Assembly: GCA_002455655.1 (NCBI GenBank)
Contig: DKLF01000065.1
Location: 1-6,665 of the forward strand
Source of the DNA: Oscillibacter sp. UBA6647
GTDB lineage: Bacteria > Bacillota > Clostridia > Oscillospirales > Oscillospiraceae
Length of the DNA: 6,665 bases
Direction: 5' to 3'
The position numbers and the translations under genes are program-made. Below, in pieces: positions 1-5,866 of the stretch; position 1 is the stretch's first letter, and the number at the start of each line of letters is the position of its first letter. The notes under the pieces were generated by a model. The model had not been told where the DNA came from, ran no database searches, and saw only the letters and a program-made list of their open reading frames with translations.

Positions 1-25
1 TAATTTATATTGTAGGAGGATTGTC

Positions 26-1315
26 ATGAATCGTACTTTGATCTGTCAGATACTGAACCACGAAATGATGCTGGCCACCGGGTGTACGGAGCCGGCGGCG
101 ATTGCCTTGACCGCTGCTGTCGCACGGGAGCACTTGGTGGGGGAGCCAACCCACGTAAAGGTGCTGGCCAGCGTCAACATCATCAAGAACGCAATGGCTG
201 CCGGCATACCGGGAACGGAGTGCACCGGCATGAACTACGCGGCGGCACTTGGCGCTGTGTGCGGACGAGTGGAGCGCCGATTACAGGTGGTGGACGGCGC
301 TTCGCCGGAGGATGTGGCCAGGGCCTTGGAGCTGGTGCAAAGCGGCCAGGTGGAGATGGGCCGGACGAAGGAACCGGATAAGCTCTATGTAGAGGTGGAG
401 CTGACCAACGACGCGCATCAGTCCCGCGCGATTATCCGGGGAGCCCACACCAATGTGACATTGGTGGAGGCGGACCACAAAGCGCTGGAGACGGCTGCAC
501 AGGAAGCTGCCGCCGATCCCATCACGCCGCAGGTCATTAAGGATACCTTGAGCATTCAGACGATTTATGAATTCGTGGAAACGCTGGACCGGGAAAAAGA
601 CGACCTGCACATGATTGAGCAGGCCATCAAAATCAACAGTGAAATTGCAAAGGTGGGCGCGGAGGGCAACTTCGGCCTGAACGTGGGGCGGCACATCCGC
701 AAAAGTCAGGAATCCGGCCTGATGGGCAGTGATGTGATGCTGGAAGCGGTGGCCGTCACCTCCAGCGCGGCGGACGCCCGCATGGCGGGGGCCAACGCGC
801 CGGTGGTCACAAATTCCGGCTCCGGGAATCAGGGTATTACCGCAACGATGCCCATTGTCTCTGCGGCGAAGTCCCTGAAGATTGACGACGAGCGGATGTT
901 CCGAGCCGTGACGCTGAGCCATCTCATATCCATCCACATTCACGCGGACTTCGGTCTTCTCTCCGGCCTTTGCGGTGCCACCATCGCCGCCACGGGCGCT
1001 GCCTGTGGACTGGTGTACTTACTGGGAGGTGGTTTACAACAGGTCGGCTACGCTGTCAACAATATGCTGGGAGACGTGACGGGGATGCTGTGCGACGGGG
1101 CAAAGGCTGACTGCGCGCTGAAAATCTCCACCTGCGTGTTTACCTCTTTCCACTGCGCGGCAATGGCTCTGCGGGACGAAACCGTGAAGCACACCGACGG
1201 CATTGTGGAGAAGGACCCGGAGGTGACCATCGCCAACTTTGTGAAGCTTGGCAACGACGGTTCGCCCAAAATGGACGACCTTGTGCTGGATATGCTGCTG
1301 CAAAAGGGAAGATAA
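26..1315 (+). CDS. cyuA: L-cysteine desulfidase / serine dehydratase alpha-like protein (CyuA, UPF0597 family)
   Basis: A 429-residue cytoplasmic enzyme of the family that includes E. coli CyuA (YhaM) and archaeal L-cysteine desulfidase. Family members split L-cysteine into pyruvate, ammonia and sulfide using an oxygen-sensitive [4Fe-4S] cluster rather than PLP. Visible family signatures are ATGCTEPAAIA near the N-terminus (Cys20), NSGSGNQGITATMP in the middle, LCGATIAATGAACG (Cys316, Cys327) and MLCDGAKADCALK (Cys356, Cys363). By analogy with the family, the cluster ligands are probably Cys20, Cys316 and Cys356; this is inference from spacing. The length is normal for the family (about 400-440). 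The ATG start has AGGAGG at 14-19 with a 6-nt spacer. A strong terminator follows directly, so the gene is not in the same unit as the downstream genes. No transporter or regulator gene is visible beside it. The related serine dehydratase or other C-S lyase activities cannot be excluded, so the substrate is less certain than the family. Confidence 0.9.
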   Translation: MNRTLICQILNHEMMLATGCTEPAAIALTAAVAREHLVGEPTHVKVLASVNIIKNAMAAGIPGTECTGMNYAAALGAVCGRVERRLQVVDGASPEDVARALELVQSGQVEMGRTKEPDKLYVEVELTNDAHQSRAIIRGAHTNVTLVEADHKALETAAQEAAADPITPQVIKDTLSIQTIYEFVETLDREKDDLHMIEQAIKINSEIAKVGAEGNFGLNVGRHIRKSQESGLMGSDVMLEAVAVTSSAADARMAGANAPVVTNSGSGNQGITATMPIVSAAKSLKIDDERMFRAVTLSHLISIHIHADFGLLSGLCGATIAATGAACGLVYLLGGGLQQVGYAVNNMLGDVTGMLCDGAKADCALKISTCVFTSFHCAAMALRDETVKHTDGIVEKDPEVTIANFVKLGNDGSPKMDDLVLDMLLQKGR

Positions 1316-1329
1316 CGTCGGATACGGAT

Positions 1330-1358
1330 GGGCGGGGAAGGCTATGCTTTCCCCGCCC
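1330..1358 (+). terminator. Rho-independent-type terminator after the cysteine desulfidase gene
   Basis: A 12-bp stem (GGGCGGGGAAGG, 1330-1341, with CTTTCCCCGCCC, 1347-1358; one G-U pair) closes a 5-nt loop, CTATG. It begins 14 nt after the stop codon. The T-tract is weak (GTTCCTTTG), so termination may be incomplete, but the stem is very stable and is followed by a new promoter. Confidence 0.8.
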
Positions 1359-1377
1359 GTTCCTTTGCACGCTTTTC

Positions 1378-1392
1378 CAAGGATTCTCCTTG
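1378..1392. repeat. Perfect inverted repeat overlapping the -35 box (possible operator)
   Basis: CAAGGA-TTC-TCCTTG is a perfect 6-bp inverted repeat with a 3-bp centre. Its right arm shares bases 1390-1392 with the -35 hexamer TTGTCA. A further AAGGA copy sits at 1399-1403 within the promoter spacer. Its position suits a repressor-binding site, but no cognate regulator is visible in the window and the repeat is short enough to arise by chance. Confidence 0.4.
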
Positions 1393-1418
1393 TCATGAAA
1401 GGAAAAAACTGCTATAAT
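1390..1418 (+). promoter_or_regulatory. Sigma-A-type promoter of the M50-scpA-scpB unit
   Basis: The -35 box TTGTCA (1390-1395, 5 of 6 matches to TTGACA) is separated by exactly 17 nt from a perfect -10 box TATAAT (1413-1418). The -10 box is preceded by TGC, an extended -10 element (1410-1412). Transcription would start near 1425, leaving a leader of about 37 nt before the TTG start at 1462. It lies just after the upstream terminator, as expected for a new transcription unit. Confidence 0.85.
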
Positions 1419-1450
1419 GTGGGCATTGACTTTAAAATGCGTTTAACACA

Positions 1451-1455
1451 AGGAG
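1451..1455 (+). promoter_or_regulatory. Ribosome binding site fixing the TTG start of the M50 protease
   Basis: AGGAG lies 6 nt before TTG at 1462. The first in-frame ATG (1510) has no comparable site upstream, so TTG is the preferred start. Confidence 0.75.
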
Positions 1456-1461
1456 ATTACT

Positions 1462-2118
1462 TTGCTGCATTATATTCAGGCGCTGCTTGCGCAGCTTGAC
1501 CTTGCCTCCATGCTGGATGCGGTGCTGCGGGTAGCATCCGTCCTTCTGTGTCTGACGGTGCACGAGACGTGCCACGGTCTGGCCGCCCTGTCCCTAGGGG
1601 ACAAAACCGCAAAGGAACTGCACCGGCTGTCTTTAAATCCCCTGCGGCACATCGACTGGTTTGGACTTGCCATGATGTTTACCGTGGGCTTTGGCTGGGC
1701 GAAGCCCGTTCCGGTGGACCCGCGCTATTTCAAGGACCCGAAGCGGGGAATGGCGCTGACGGCGCTGGCGGGGCCGCTCTCCAATTTAGCATTGGCGCTG
1801 GCGCTGCTTTTTGCCAGCCGTGGGATTTACATGTACGCGGAGTATACGCCGGCGTGGGACGGCATTTTCAATTTTCTGCATTCCACCGCCATTCTCTCCA
1901 TCGGGCTGGGGCTGTTTAACCTGATCCCCATTCCGCCGCTGGACGGGTCAAAGGTCTTGGGCGCACTGTTGCCCGATCAGGCTTATTTCACGCTGATGCG
2001 CTACGAGCGGTACGGAATGCTGCTTTTGTTGCTGCTCTCTTTTGCAAATGTGGGTGGAGGACTGATTGGCCGAGGTATCTACGGCGTGTACACCGCTATG
2101 GTGAACCTGATTTATTGA
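1462..2118 (+). CDS. M50 (site-2 protease) family intramembrane zinc metalloprotease
   Basis: A 218-residue multi-pass membrane protein. The zinc-protease motif HETCH (His34, Glu35, His38) lies in the first membrane segment, and NLIPIPPLDG (153-162, Asp161 as third zinc ligand) matches the second conserved S2P motif. Other family marks are LSLNPLRHIDWFG (56-68), GWAKPVPVDP (78-87) and ALAGPLSNL (101-109). Hydrophobic stretches at about 20-45, 66-80, 98-120, 138-160 and 178-200 fit the compact S2P core. There is no PDZ or CBS domain, as in the short YwhC-like group. Such enzymes cut substrates within the membrane; the substrate here is unknown. It is the first gene after the promoter, and its stop codon overlaps the scpA ribosome binding site, so the two are probably translated together. 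It could be a SpoIVFB-type sporulation enzyme, but nothing seen shows that. The family is near certain, the role is not. Confidence 0.88.
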   Translation: MLHYIQALLAQLDLASMLDAVLRVASVLLCLTVHETCHGLAALSLGDKTAKELHRLSLNPLRHIDWFGLAMMFTVGFGWAKPVPVDPRYFKDPKRGMALTALAGPLSNLALALALLFASRGIYMYAEYTPAWDGIFNFLHSTAILSIGLGLFNLIPIPPLDGSKVLGALLPDQAYFTLMRYERYGMLLLLLLSFANVGGGLIGRGIYGVYTAMVNLIY

Positions 2119-2123
2119 GGTGA
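2117..2123 (+). promoter_or_regulatory. scpA ribosome binding site overlapping the upstream stop codon
   Basis: GAGGTGA begins inside the TGA stop (2116-2118) of the protease gene. Two consecutive TTG codons follow at 2128 and 2131, 4 and 7 nt after the site, and either could serve as the scpA start. Confidence 0.65.
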
Positions 2124-2127
2124 ACGA

Positions 2128-2916
2128 TTGTTGGACAGTCCCGTATTCAAGCTGGAAAAAGTGGTCCGGGCCAAAGCGCAGGAAGAAATGCAGGACTTTG
2201 AGGGGCCGCTGGACTTAATTTTATTTTTGCTTGGTAAAAACAAGCTGGAGATTCAGGACATTGCCATCTCCCTGATTTGCGGCCAGTACCTTTCCTGGCT
2301 GGAGGCCCGCAAGCAGATGGATTTGGAGGTGGCCAGCGAATTTATCTCCATGGCCTCCCATCTCATCTATCTCAAGACGCGGATGCTTCTGTCCATTGAG
2401 GATGAGGAGGCTCGGGGTGAAATGGACGCGCTGATCAAGTCGTTGGAAGAGCGCCGCCGGAGTGAAAGCTACGGTGTTGTGAAGGCGGCGGCCAAGCGGC
2501 TGGAGCCCATGGGGGAGTTTGGCCGTAGCATTGTTCTCCGCCAGCCGGAACCGGTGGAACGGGGAAAGATTTTTGAATACGATCAGGACCCGGTGGATCT
2601 GATTCTGGCCATGGCGGACATTCGGGAGCGTTCGGAGCGGACGCTCCCGCCCCCCAGAGCGGCCTTTGCCGACATCGTACGCCATGAGCCATATCCCGTG
2701 GAGAGCAAGGCAAGGGAGATTATCCAGCGGCTTAAAAGTGAGGGGATTACCCGATTTTTGCTGTTGTTCCGGGGAAACCGGACCCGCAGCGAGGTGGTAG
2801 CCACGTTTTTGGCGGTGCTGGAGCTGTGCCGCGCCAGCATCATTCGGCTGGCCGGATCCGAGACGGACTGCACCGTGAAGCAGGAGCAGGAGCTGCCCGA
2901 AAATCTGACACTGTAA
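2128..2916 (+). CDS. scpA: Segregation and condensation protein A (ScpA, kleisin)
   Basis: The kleisin subunit of the bacterial SMC-ScpAB condensin, which compacts and separates newly replicated chromosomes. It bridges the two SMC heads and carries the ScpB dimer on its central region. At 262 residues it is near the usual length. The family motif FEGPLDLIL is at 24-32, followed by the N-terminal helical domain, including HLIYLKTRMLL at 78-88. A variable charged middle (about 90-185) precedes a C-terminal winged helix containing EVVATFLAVLELCR, which should bind the SMC head. About 23 residues precede the FEGPLDL motif, longer than in B. subtilis. The start is TTG at 2128 or the adjacent TTG at 2131; I kept the first. 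scpB begins 10 nt after the stop, the standard pairing. No smc gene is in the window. Confidence 0.95.
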   Translation: MLDSPVFKLEKVVRAKAQEEMQDFEGPLDLILFLLGKNKLEIQDIAISLICGQYLSWLEARKQMDLEVASEFISMASHLIYLKTRMLLSIEDEEARGEMDALIKSLEERRRSESYGVVKAAAKRLEPMGEFGRSIVLRQPEPVERGKIFEYDQDPVDLILAMADIRERSERTLPPPRAAFADIVRHEPYPVESKAREIIQRLKSEGITRFLLLFRGNRTRSEVVATFLAVLELCRASIIRLAGSETDCTVKQEQELPENLTL

Positions 2917-2926
2917 GGAAAGCGGC

Positions 2927-3550
2927 ATGGAAAATTTGGACATGAAGGAAATCGAGTCCGCCGTGGAGGGTATTTTGTTTGCCTCCGGCGACCCGGTGCA
3001 TATCGACCGCATCTGCATCGCGCTGGAGGCGGACCGCCCCACGGCGGAGCGGGTGCTGCAAAACCTGATGGATCACTATGCCTATGACCGCCGGGGCGTA
3101 CGGCTGCTCCATGTGGAGGATACGTGGCAGCTATGCTCGGCGCCGGACTATGCGGAGGTAATCCGCAGGGCCTTTGAAATCCGAAAGCCCGCCAAGCTCA
3201 GCCAGCCCGCGCTGGAGGTGCTGACGGTCATCGCCTATTATCAGCCCGTGACCCGGGCATATGTGGACCAGATTCGGGGTGTGGACAGCGCCTATACTGT
3301 GGGACTGCTGCTGGACCGAAAGCTGATTGAGGATTGCGGGCGGCTTCAGGTACCGGGGCGGCCCCGGCTGTACCGGACCACGAAAAATTTTCTCCGCTCG
3401 TTTCATCTCCACTCGCTGGAGGATTTGCCGGAACTTCCGGATTTTGGCGGCGCCGGACAGATGCGCCTGGGAGATAACGGTGAGATTTTGGACCCGGAGG
3501 GCGAACTGCGGGAGACCGAGGAGAACGACGGGGCGAAACAAGGCGAATAA
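2927..3550 (+). CDS. scpB: Segregation and condensation protein B (ScpB)
   Basis: The dimeric winged-helix partner of ScpA in the SMC condensin complex, acting on the nucleoid. The 207 residues contain two winged-helix domains (about 7-85 and 90-160). The signature region is clear: QPALEVLTVIAYYQPVTR at 93-110, QIRGVDS at 115-121 and VPGRPRLYRTT at 142-152. The last 45 residues are acidic and low in complexity after LEDLPELPDF, a common feature of ScpB tails. The ATG at 2927 is preceded by AAGGA starting in the scpA stop codon (2914-2916). Another in-frame ATG at 2942 is possible but less well placed. Tight spacing to scpA implies co-expression from the promoter at 1390-1418. Confidence 0.95.
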   Translation: MENLDMKEIESAVEGILFASGDPVHIDRICIALEADRPTAERVLQNLMDHYAYDRRGVRLLHVEDTWQLCSAPDYAEVIRRAFEIRKPAKLSQPALEVLTVIAYYQPVTRAYVDQIRGVDSAYTVGLLLDRKLIEDCGRLQVPGRPRLYRTTKNFLRSFHLHSLEDLPELPDFGGAGQMRLGDNGEILDPEGELRETEENDGAKQGE

Positions 3551-3575
3551 GCCTTGCCGCCCGGGAATGCCGCGG

Positions 3576-3582
3576 AAGGAGG
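3576..3582 (+). promoter_or_regulatory. Strong ribosome binding site deciding the TTG start of the DUF2953 gene
   Basis: AAGGAGG sits 7 nt before TTG at 3590. The frame stays open upstream to a TTG at 3554, but that codon has no ribosome binding site and would put this one inside the coding region. Confidence 0.8.
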
Positions 3583-3589
3583 GGGAACC

Positions 3590-4264
3590 TTGCTCTTACT
3601 GAAGATTCTGGTTGGTCTGGCGATTTTATTTCTCCTGCTGTGCAGGGTGCGGCTGGGCATCCGGGTGGACATTGCCGAGATCGTCTCGGCGGACGTGGCC
3701 GTTGGCTTCCTGCGCTTTCGGGTTGTGCCCGCCAAGGGCGGGGCAAAAATAATTGCCAAGCCCAAAAAAGAAAAAAAGAAAAAAAAGCCGAAAGACCTGA
3801 CAAAAGCCGTGAAGAAAATTCCTATACCCACGGTGGAGGACTTAAAATCCGCATATCATATCTTTCGGGGGCCAATGAGAAAAATTTTGCTGCGGATTGG
3901 ACGAGGCATCCGCATCCACCCTTTGTCACTGTCAGCAACACTTCCGGGGCAGGAGGACCCCGCGGCGGCGGCGGAAAACTATGGCCGCGTCTGCGCAGCC
4001 ATGTGGACGGTGATGCCGCTGCTGGAAGAACTGATCGATATTCCCAAGCCGTCCTTGCATGTGGGCGTGGATTACGACTTAGAGCATGTTTACATCCGGG
4101 GGCATGTGGGTGTTTCCATCCGCGTTGGAACGCTGTTGTCCATGGGGTTTGGCGCGCTGATTCCAAGCGCGCGCTGGTTTATAAAATTTTATCGGGCTCA
4201 TAAAAACGACAAACCGCGGCAGGAAAAAGCGGCCGAGACAGAAGTGCCGAAATCTGCCGCATAG
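3590..4264 (+). CDS. DUF2953 (YtfI-like) membrane-anchored protein
   Basis: A 224-residue protein with one N-terminal hydrophobic helix (about residues 2-19, LLLKILVGLAILFLLLC), then a soluble body. Its position directly before gerW/ytfJ, and motifs such as KILLRIGRGIRIHPLSL and GVDYDLEHVYIRGHVGVSIRVGTLL, match the DUF2953 group (YtfI next to YtfJ in B. subtilis). The molecular function is not known. A lysine-rich stretch, residues 59-66 (positions 3764-3787), is encoded almost purely by A and contains two in-frame A-AAA-AAG slippery heptamers. A second lysine- and glutamate-rich stretch ends the protein. The start is TTG at 3590, set by AAGGAGG. It lies 39 nt after scpB and 13 nt before gerW, so it is probably in the same operon. 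The family call is from recognition of context and motifs; a role in sporulation is inferred from gerW linkage only. Confidence 0.75.
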   Translation: MLLLKILVGLAILFLLLCRVRLGIRVDIAEIVSADVAVGFLRFRVVPAKGGAKIIAKPKKEKKKKKPKDLTKAVKKIPIPTVEDLKSAYHIFRGPMRKILLRIGRGIRIHPLSLSATLPGQEDPAAAAENYGRVCAAMWTVMPLLEELIDIPKPSLHVGVDYDLEHVYIRGHVGVSIRVGTLLSMGFGALIPSARWFIKFYRAHKNDKPRQEKAAETEVPKSAA

Positions 4265-4277
4265 AAAGGAAATTGCT

Positions 4278-4676
4278 ATGGATAATACTGTTGAAAAGAA
4301 GCACCCGCTGAACGACCTGATGCGCTCCACTATGGAAAAAATTCGCGAAATGGTGGACACCAATACCATCGTGGGCCAGCCGATTAACACGCCCGACGGC
4401 GTGACCCTCATCCCCATCTCCAAGGTCAGCTTCGGCTTTGGCAGCGGCGGAGGAGACTATGGCGCGACCCAGCCCCAAAATTTTGGCGGCGGCAGCGGCG
4501 CGGGCGTAAAAATTGTCCCCGTGGCGTTTCTTGTAATTAAGGACGGAACCACCCGCGTTCTGCCGGTTTCCCTGCCGCCGGTGTCCACCGTGGATCGGCT
4601 GGTGGATATGGCTCCGGATATTCTGGACAAAGTGGAAAAATATTTCGACAAAAAGAAGGAAAAAGAGGAGTTCTGA
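4278..4676 (+). CDS. ytfJ: GerW/YtfJ family sporulation protein
   Basis: A small 132-residue protein of the YtfJ (GerW) family. In B. subtilis, YtfJ is made in the forespore and linked to spore germination; its biochemical action is unclear. Family marks are VDTNTIVGQPINTPDGVTLIPISKVSFGFG (residues 26-55), a glycine-rich middle (SGGGDYG and FGGGSGAG, 56-76), and VPVAFLVIKDG (80-90) before a conserved VLPV strand. The C-terminus is a charged lysine and glutamate helix. No signal peptide or membrane segment is seen. The ATG at 4278 has AAAGGA at 4265-4270 with a 7-nt spacer. The gene sits between the DUF2953 gene and the carboxypeptidase gene. Its presence is the best hint that the organism belongs to a spore-forming lineage, although the family also persists in lineages that have lost sporulation. 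Confidence 0.9.
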   Translation: MDNTVEKKHPLNDLMRSTMEKIREMVDTNTIVGQPINTPDGVTLIPISKVSFGFGSGGGDYGATQPQNFGGGSGAGVKIVPVAFLVIKDGTTRVLPVSLPPVSTVDRLVDMAPDILDKVEKYFDKKKEKEEF

Positions 4677-4690
4677 CGGGGGTATACTAA

Positions 4691-4714
4691 GGTCACCTCA
4701 GTGGAAAGGTGATC
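4691..4714 (+). promoter_or_regulatory. Hairpin covering the ribosome binding site of the carboxypeptidase gene
   Basis: GGTCACCT (4691-4698) can pair with AGGTGATC (4707-4714): 8 bp including one G-T wobble, with an 8-nt loop. The right arm contains most of the ribosome binding site AAAGGTGATC, which ends 4 nt before the ATG at 4719. Folding would hide the site. The preceding gene stops at 4676, 14 nt upstream, so a ribosome finishing gerW could disturb the stem. Regulation is inferred; only the pairing is seen. Confidence 0.5.
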
Positions 4715-4718
4715 GTGG

Positions 4719-5831
4719 ATGAAAACTCGCTTCAAACGCTTCAAGGCGCTGCTTTGCGCCCTTTTATGTCTGTATAGTATTTTCCCTTGCAAGGTTGCGG
4801 CTGTCAGCACTTCTGCTACGTCTGCCATTTTAATGGACGTGGATTCAGGCAGGGTGCTGTATGCCCAAAACGAAAATAAAAGAATGCTGATTGCCAGCAC
4901 GACGAAAATTATGACGGCGCTGGTGGCGCTGGAAAACGGGGAGCTGCGCGGCGCCGTGAAGGTTACGGCGGAGGCCGCCAATACGGAGGGCTCCTCCATG
5001 TACCTGAAGGCGGGGGAGAAGCTGACGCTGGAAACCCTGTTGTACGGGCTGATGCTCTCCTCCGGAAATGACGCGGCGGTGGCCGTGGCGCAGGGTGTGG
5101 CCGGCAGCACTGACAAATTCGTGAAGCTAATGAACCAAAAGGCGAAGGAATTGGGTATGAGCGGCACTTCCTTTGCAAATCCCAACGGGCTGGACGACGA
5201 AAAGCACTATTCCACCGCCAGAGACATGGCGGTGCTGGCCTGTGCCGCCATGAACAACGAATCATTTGCCCGCATCGTCTCCACCCGCAGCGTCACCGTG
5301 GGCGGGCGGACGCTGACCAACCATAACAAGCTGCTCTCCTATGTGGACGGCTGTATCGGATTGAAAACCGGTTATACCAAGGCCGCTGGCCGTACGCTGG
5401 TATCCTGCGCGCGGCGAAACGGACAGCGCTTGGTGGCGGTGACGCTGCAGGATGGGAACGACTGGGCGGACCACGCCGCGCTGTATGACTATGGTTTTTC
5501 TCAATATCCTGCTCACCGGGCCATGACCATCGGCGAAACGGTGGGGACGCTGGCGGTGACGGGGGGAGTGGGCACCGCAATCCCTGTGGTGGCGGCGGAG
5601 AGCTTTTCCTGGCCTCTGGCGCAGGGAGAGAAGCTAGAGGTTCGCTTTGAACTTCCGGAGAGTGTAAAAGCTCCGGTGACGGCGGGAACGAAAGTCGGAC
5701 ATGCTGTGTTTACCTTGAGCGGCAAGGAGATGGGGCGGGTGGATCTGCTATGCGGCGGCGATGCGCTGTCCGCCATCCAGCCTCCTTCAAGCCTGCTGCG
5801 CCGCATGGGTGAATTGCTGAAGAAGTGCTGA
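4719..5831 (+). CDS. dacF: Secreted D-alanyl-D-alanine carboxypeptidase (DacF/PBP5-type, peptidase S11)
   Basis: A low-molecular-weight penicillin-binding protein that removes the terminal D-alanine from peptidoglycan pentapeptides outside the membrane, limiting cross-linking. The 370 residues begin with a signal peptide (basic KTRFKRFK, hydrophobic core 10-22, likely cleavage after VAA at 28). All three active-site motifs are intact: STTK (Ser60 nucleophile, Lys63), SGN (115-117) and KTG (216-218). The S11 catalytic domain spans about 30-255, then a PBP5 C-terminal-like beta domain, about 265-350. The end, SLLRRMGELLKKC, could form an amphipathic membrane-anchoring helix, as in PBP5. The ATG at 4719 is preceded by AAAGGTGATC inside a hairpin. 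In B. subtilis, DacF is forespore-expressed, and the gerW neighbour fits a spore-cortex role, but a vegetative DacA-like role is equally compatible with the sequence. The enzyme class is firm; the symbol is tentative. Confidence 0.92.
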   Translation: MKTRFKRFKALLCALLCLYSIFPCKVAAVSTSATSAILMDVDSGRVLYAQNENKRMLIASTTKIMTALVALENGELRGAVKVTAEAANTEGSSMYLKAGEKLTLETLLYGLMLSSGNDAAVAVAQGVAGSTDKFVKLMNQKAKELGMSGTSFANPNGLDDEKHYSTARDMAVLACAAMNNESFARIVSTRSVTVGGRTLTNHNKLLSYVDGCIGLKTGYTKAAGRTLVSCARRNGQRLVAVTLQDGNDWADHAALYDYGFSQYPAHRAMTIGETVGTLAVTGGVGTAIPVVAAESFSWPLAQGEKLEVRFELPESVKAPVTAGTKVGHAVFTLSGKEMGRVDLLCGGDALSAIQPPSSLLRRMGELLKKC

Positions 5832-5833
5832 GT

Positions 5834-5850
5834 GCGCCGTCAGGCGGCGC
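5834..5850 (+). repeat. GC hairpin just after the carboxypeptidase stop codon
   Basis: GCGCCG (5834-5839) and CGGCGC (5845-5850) form a perfect 6-bp stem with loop TCAGG, two nt after the stop codon. No T-run follows (GGAGTTTCG), so it is more likely a 3'-end stabiliser or a weak pause site than a full terminator. Confidence 0.55.
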
Positions 5851-5866
5851 GGAGTTTCGAAATATT

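Noticed and set aside
1..25. TATATT (6-11) as the -10 box for the cysteine desulfidase gene
   Set aside because: Transcription would begin within the AGGAGG ribosome binding site; the real promoter is probably upstream of the window.
281..943. 220-residue open frame on the - strand inside the cysteine desulfidase gene
   Set aside because: It lies fully antisense to a well-recognised gene, has no family motif or good ribosome binding site, and is rich in His/Arg/Gly as expected from reading GC-rich coding DNA backwards.
1426..1431. TTGACT as a second -35 box for the M50 gene
   Set aside because: No TATAAT-like sequence 16-18 nt downstream; it lies just after the start site of the clear promoter at 1390-1418.
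2221..3042. 273-residue open frame on the - strand across scpA and scpB
   Set aside because: Same reasoning: antisense to two certain genes, composition typical of a GC-rich shadow frame.
3539..3556. CAAGGC-GAATAA-GCCTTG hairpin at the scpB stop codon as a terminator
   Set aside because: Only 6 bp, no T-run, and located inside a continuous operon; probably incidental.
3554..3589. Longer N-terminus of the DUF2953 protein from TTG 3554
   Set aside because: The 12 extra residues (PPGNAAEGGG type) would place the strong AAGGAGG site inside the gene and in front of the hydrophobic helix, and TTG 3554 lacks its own ribosome binding site.
3640..4203. 187-residue + strand open frame inside the DUF2953 gene
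   Set aside because: Not a separate gene: no ribosome binding site and low-complexity Gly/Arg/Cys composition. It is retained only as the possible -1 frame for the slippery-site finding.
4770..4803. Lipoprotein signal at Cys24 of the carboxypeptidase
   Set aside because: The residues before Cys24 (SIFP) do not match a lipobox; an ordinary signal peptidase site after VAA fits better.
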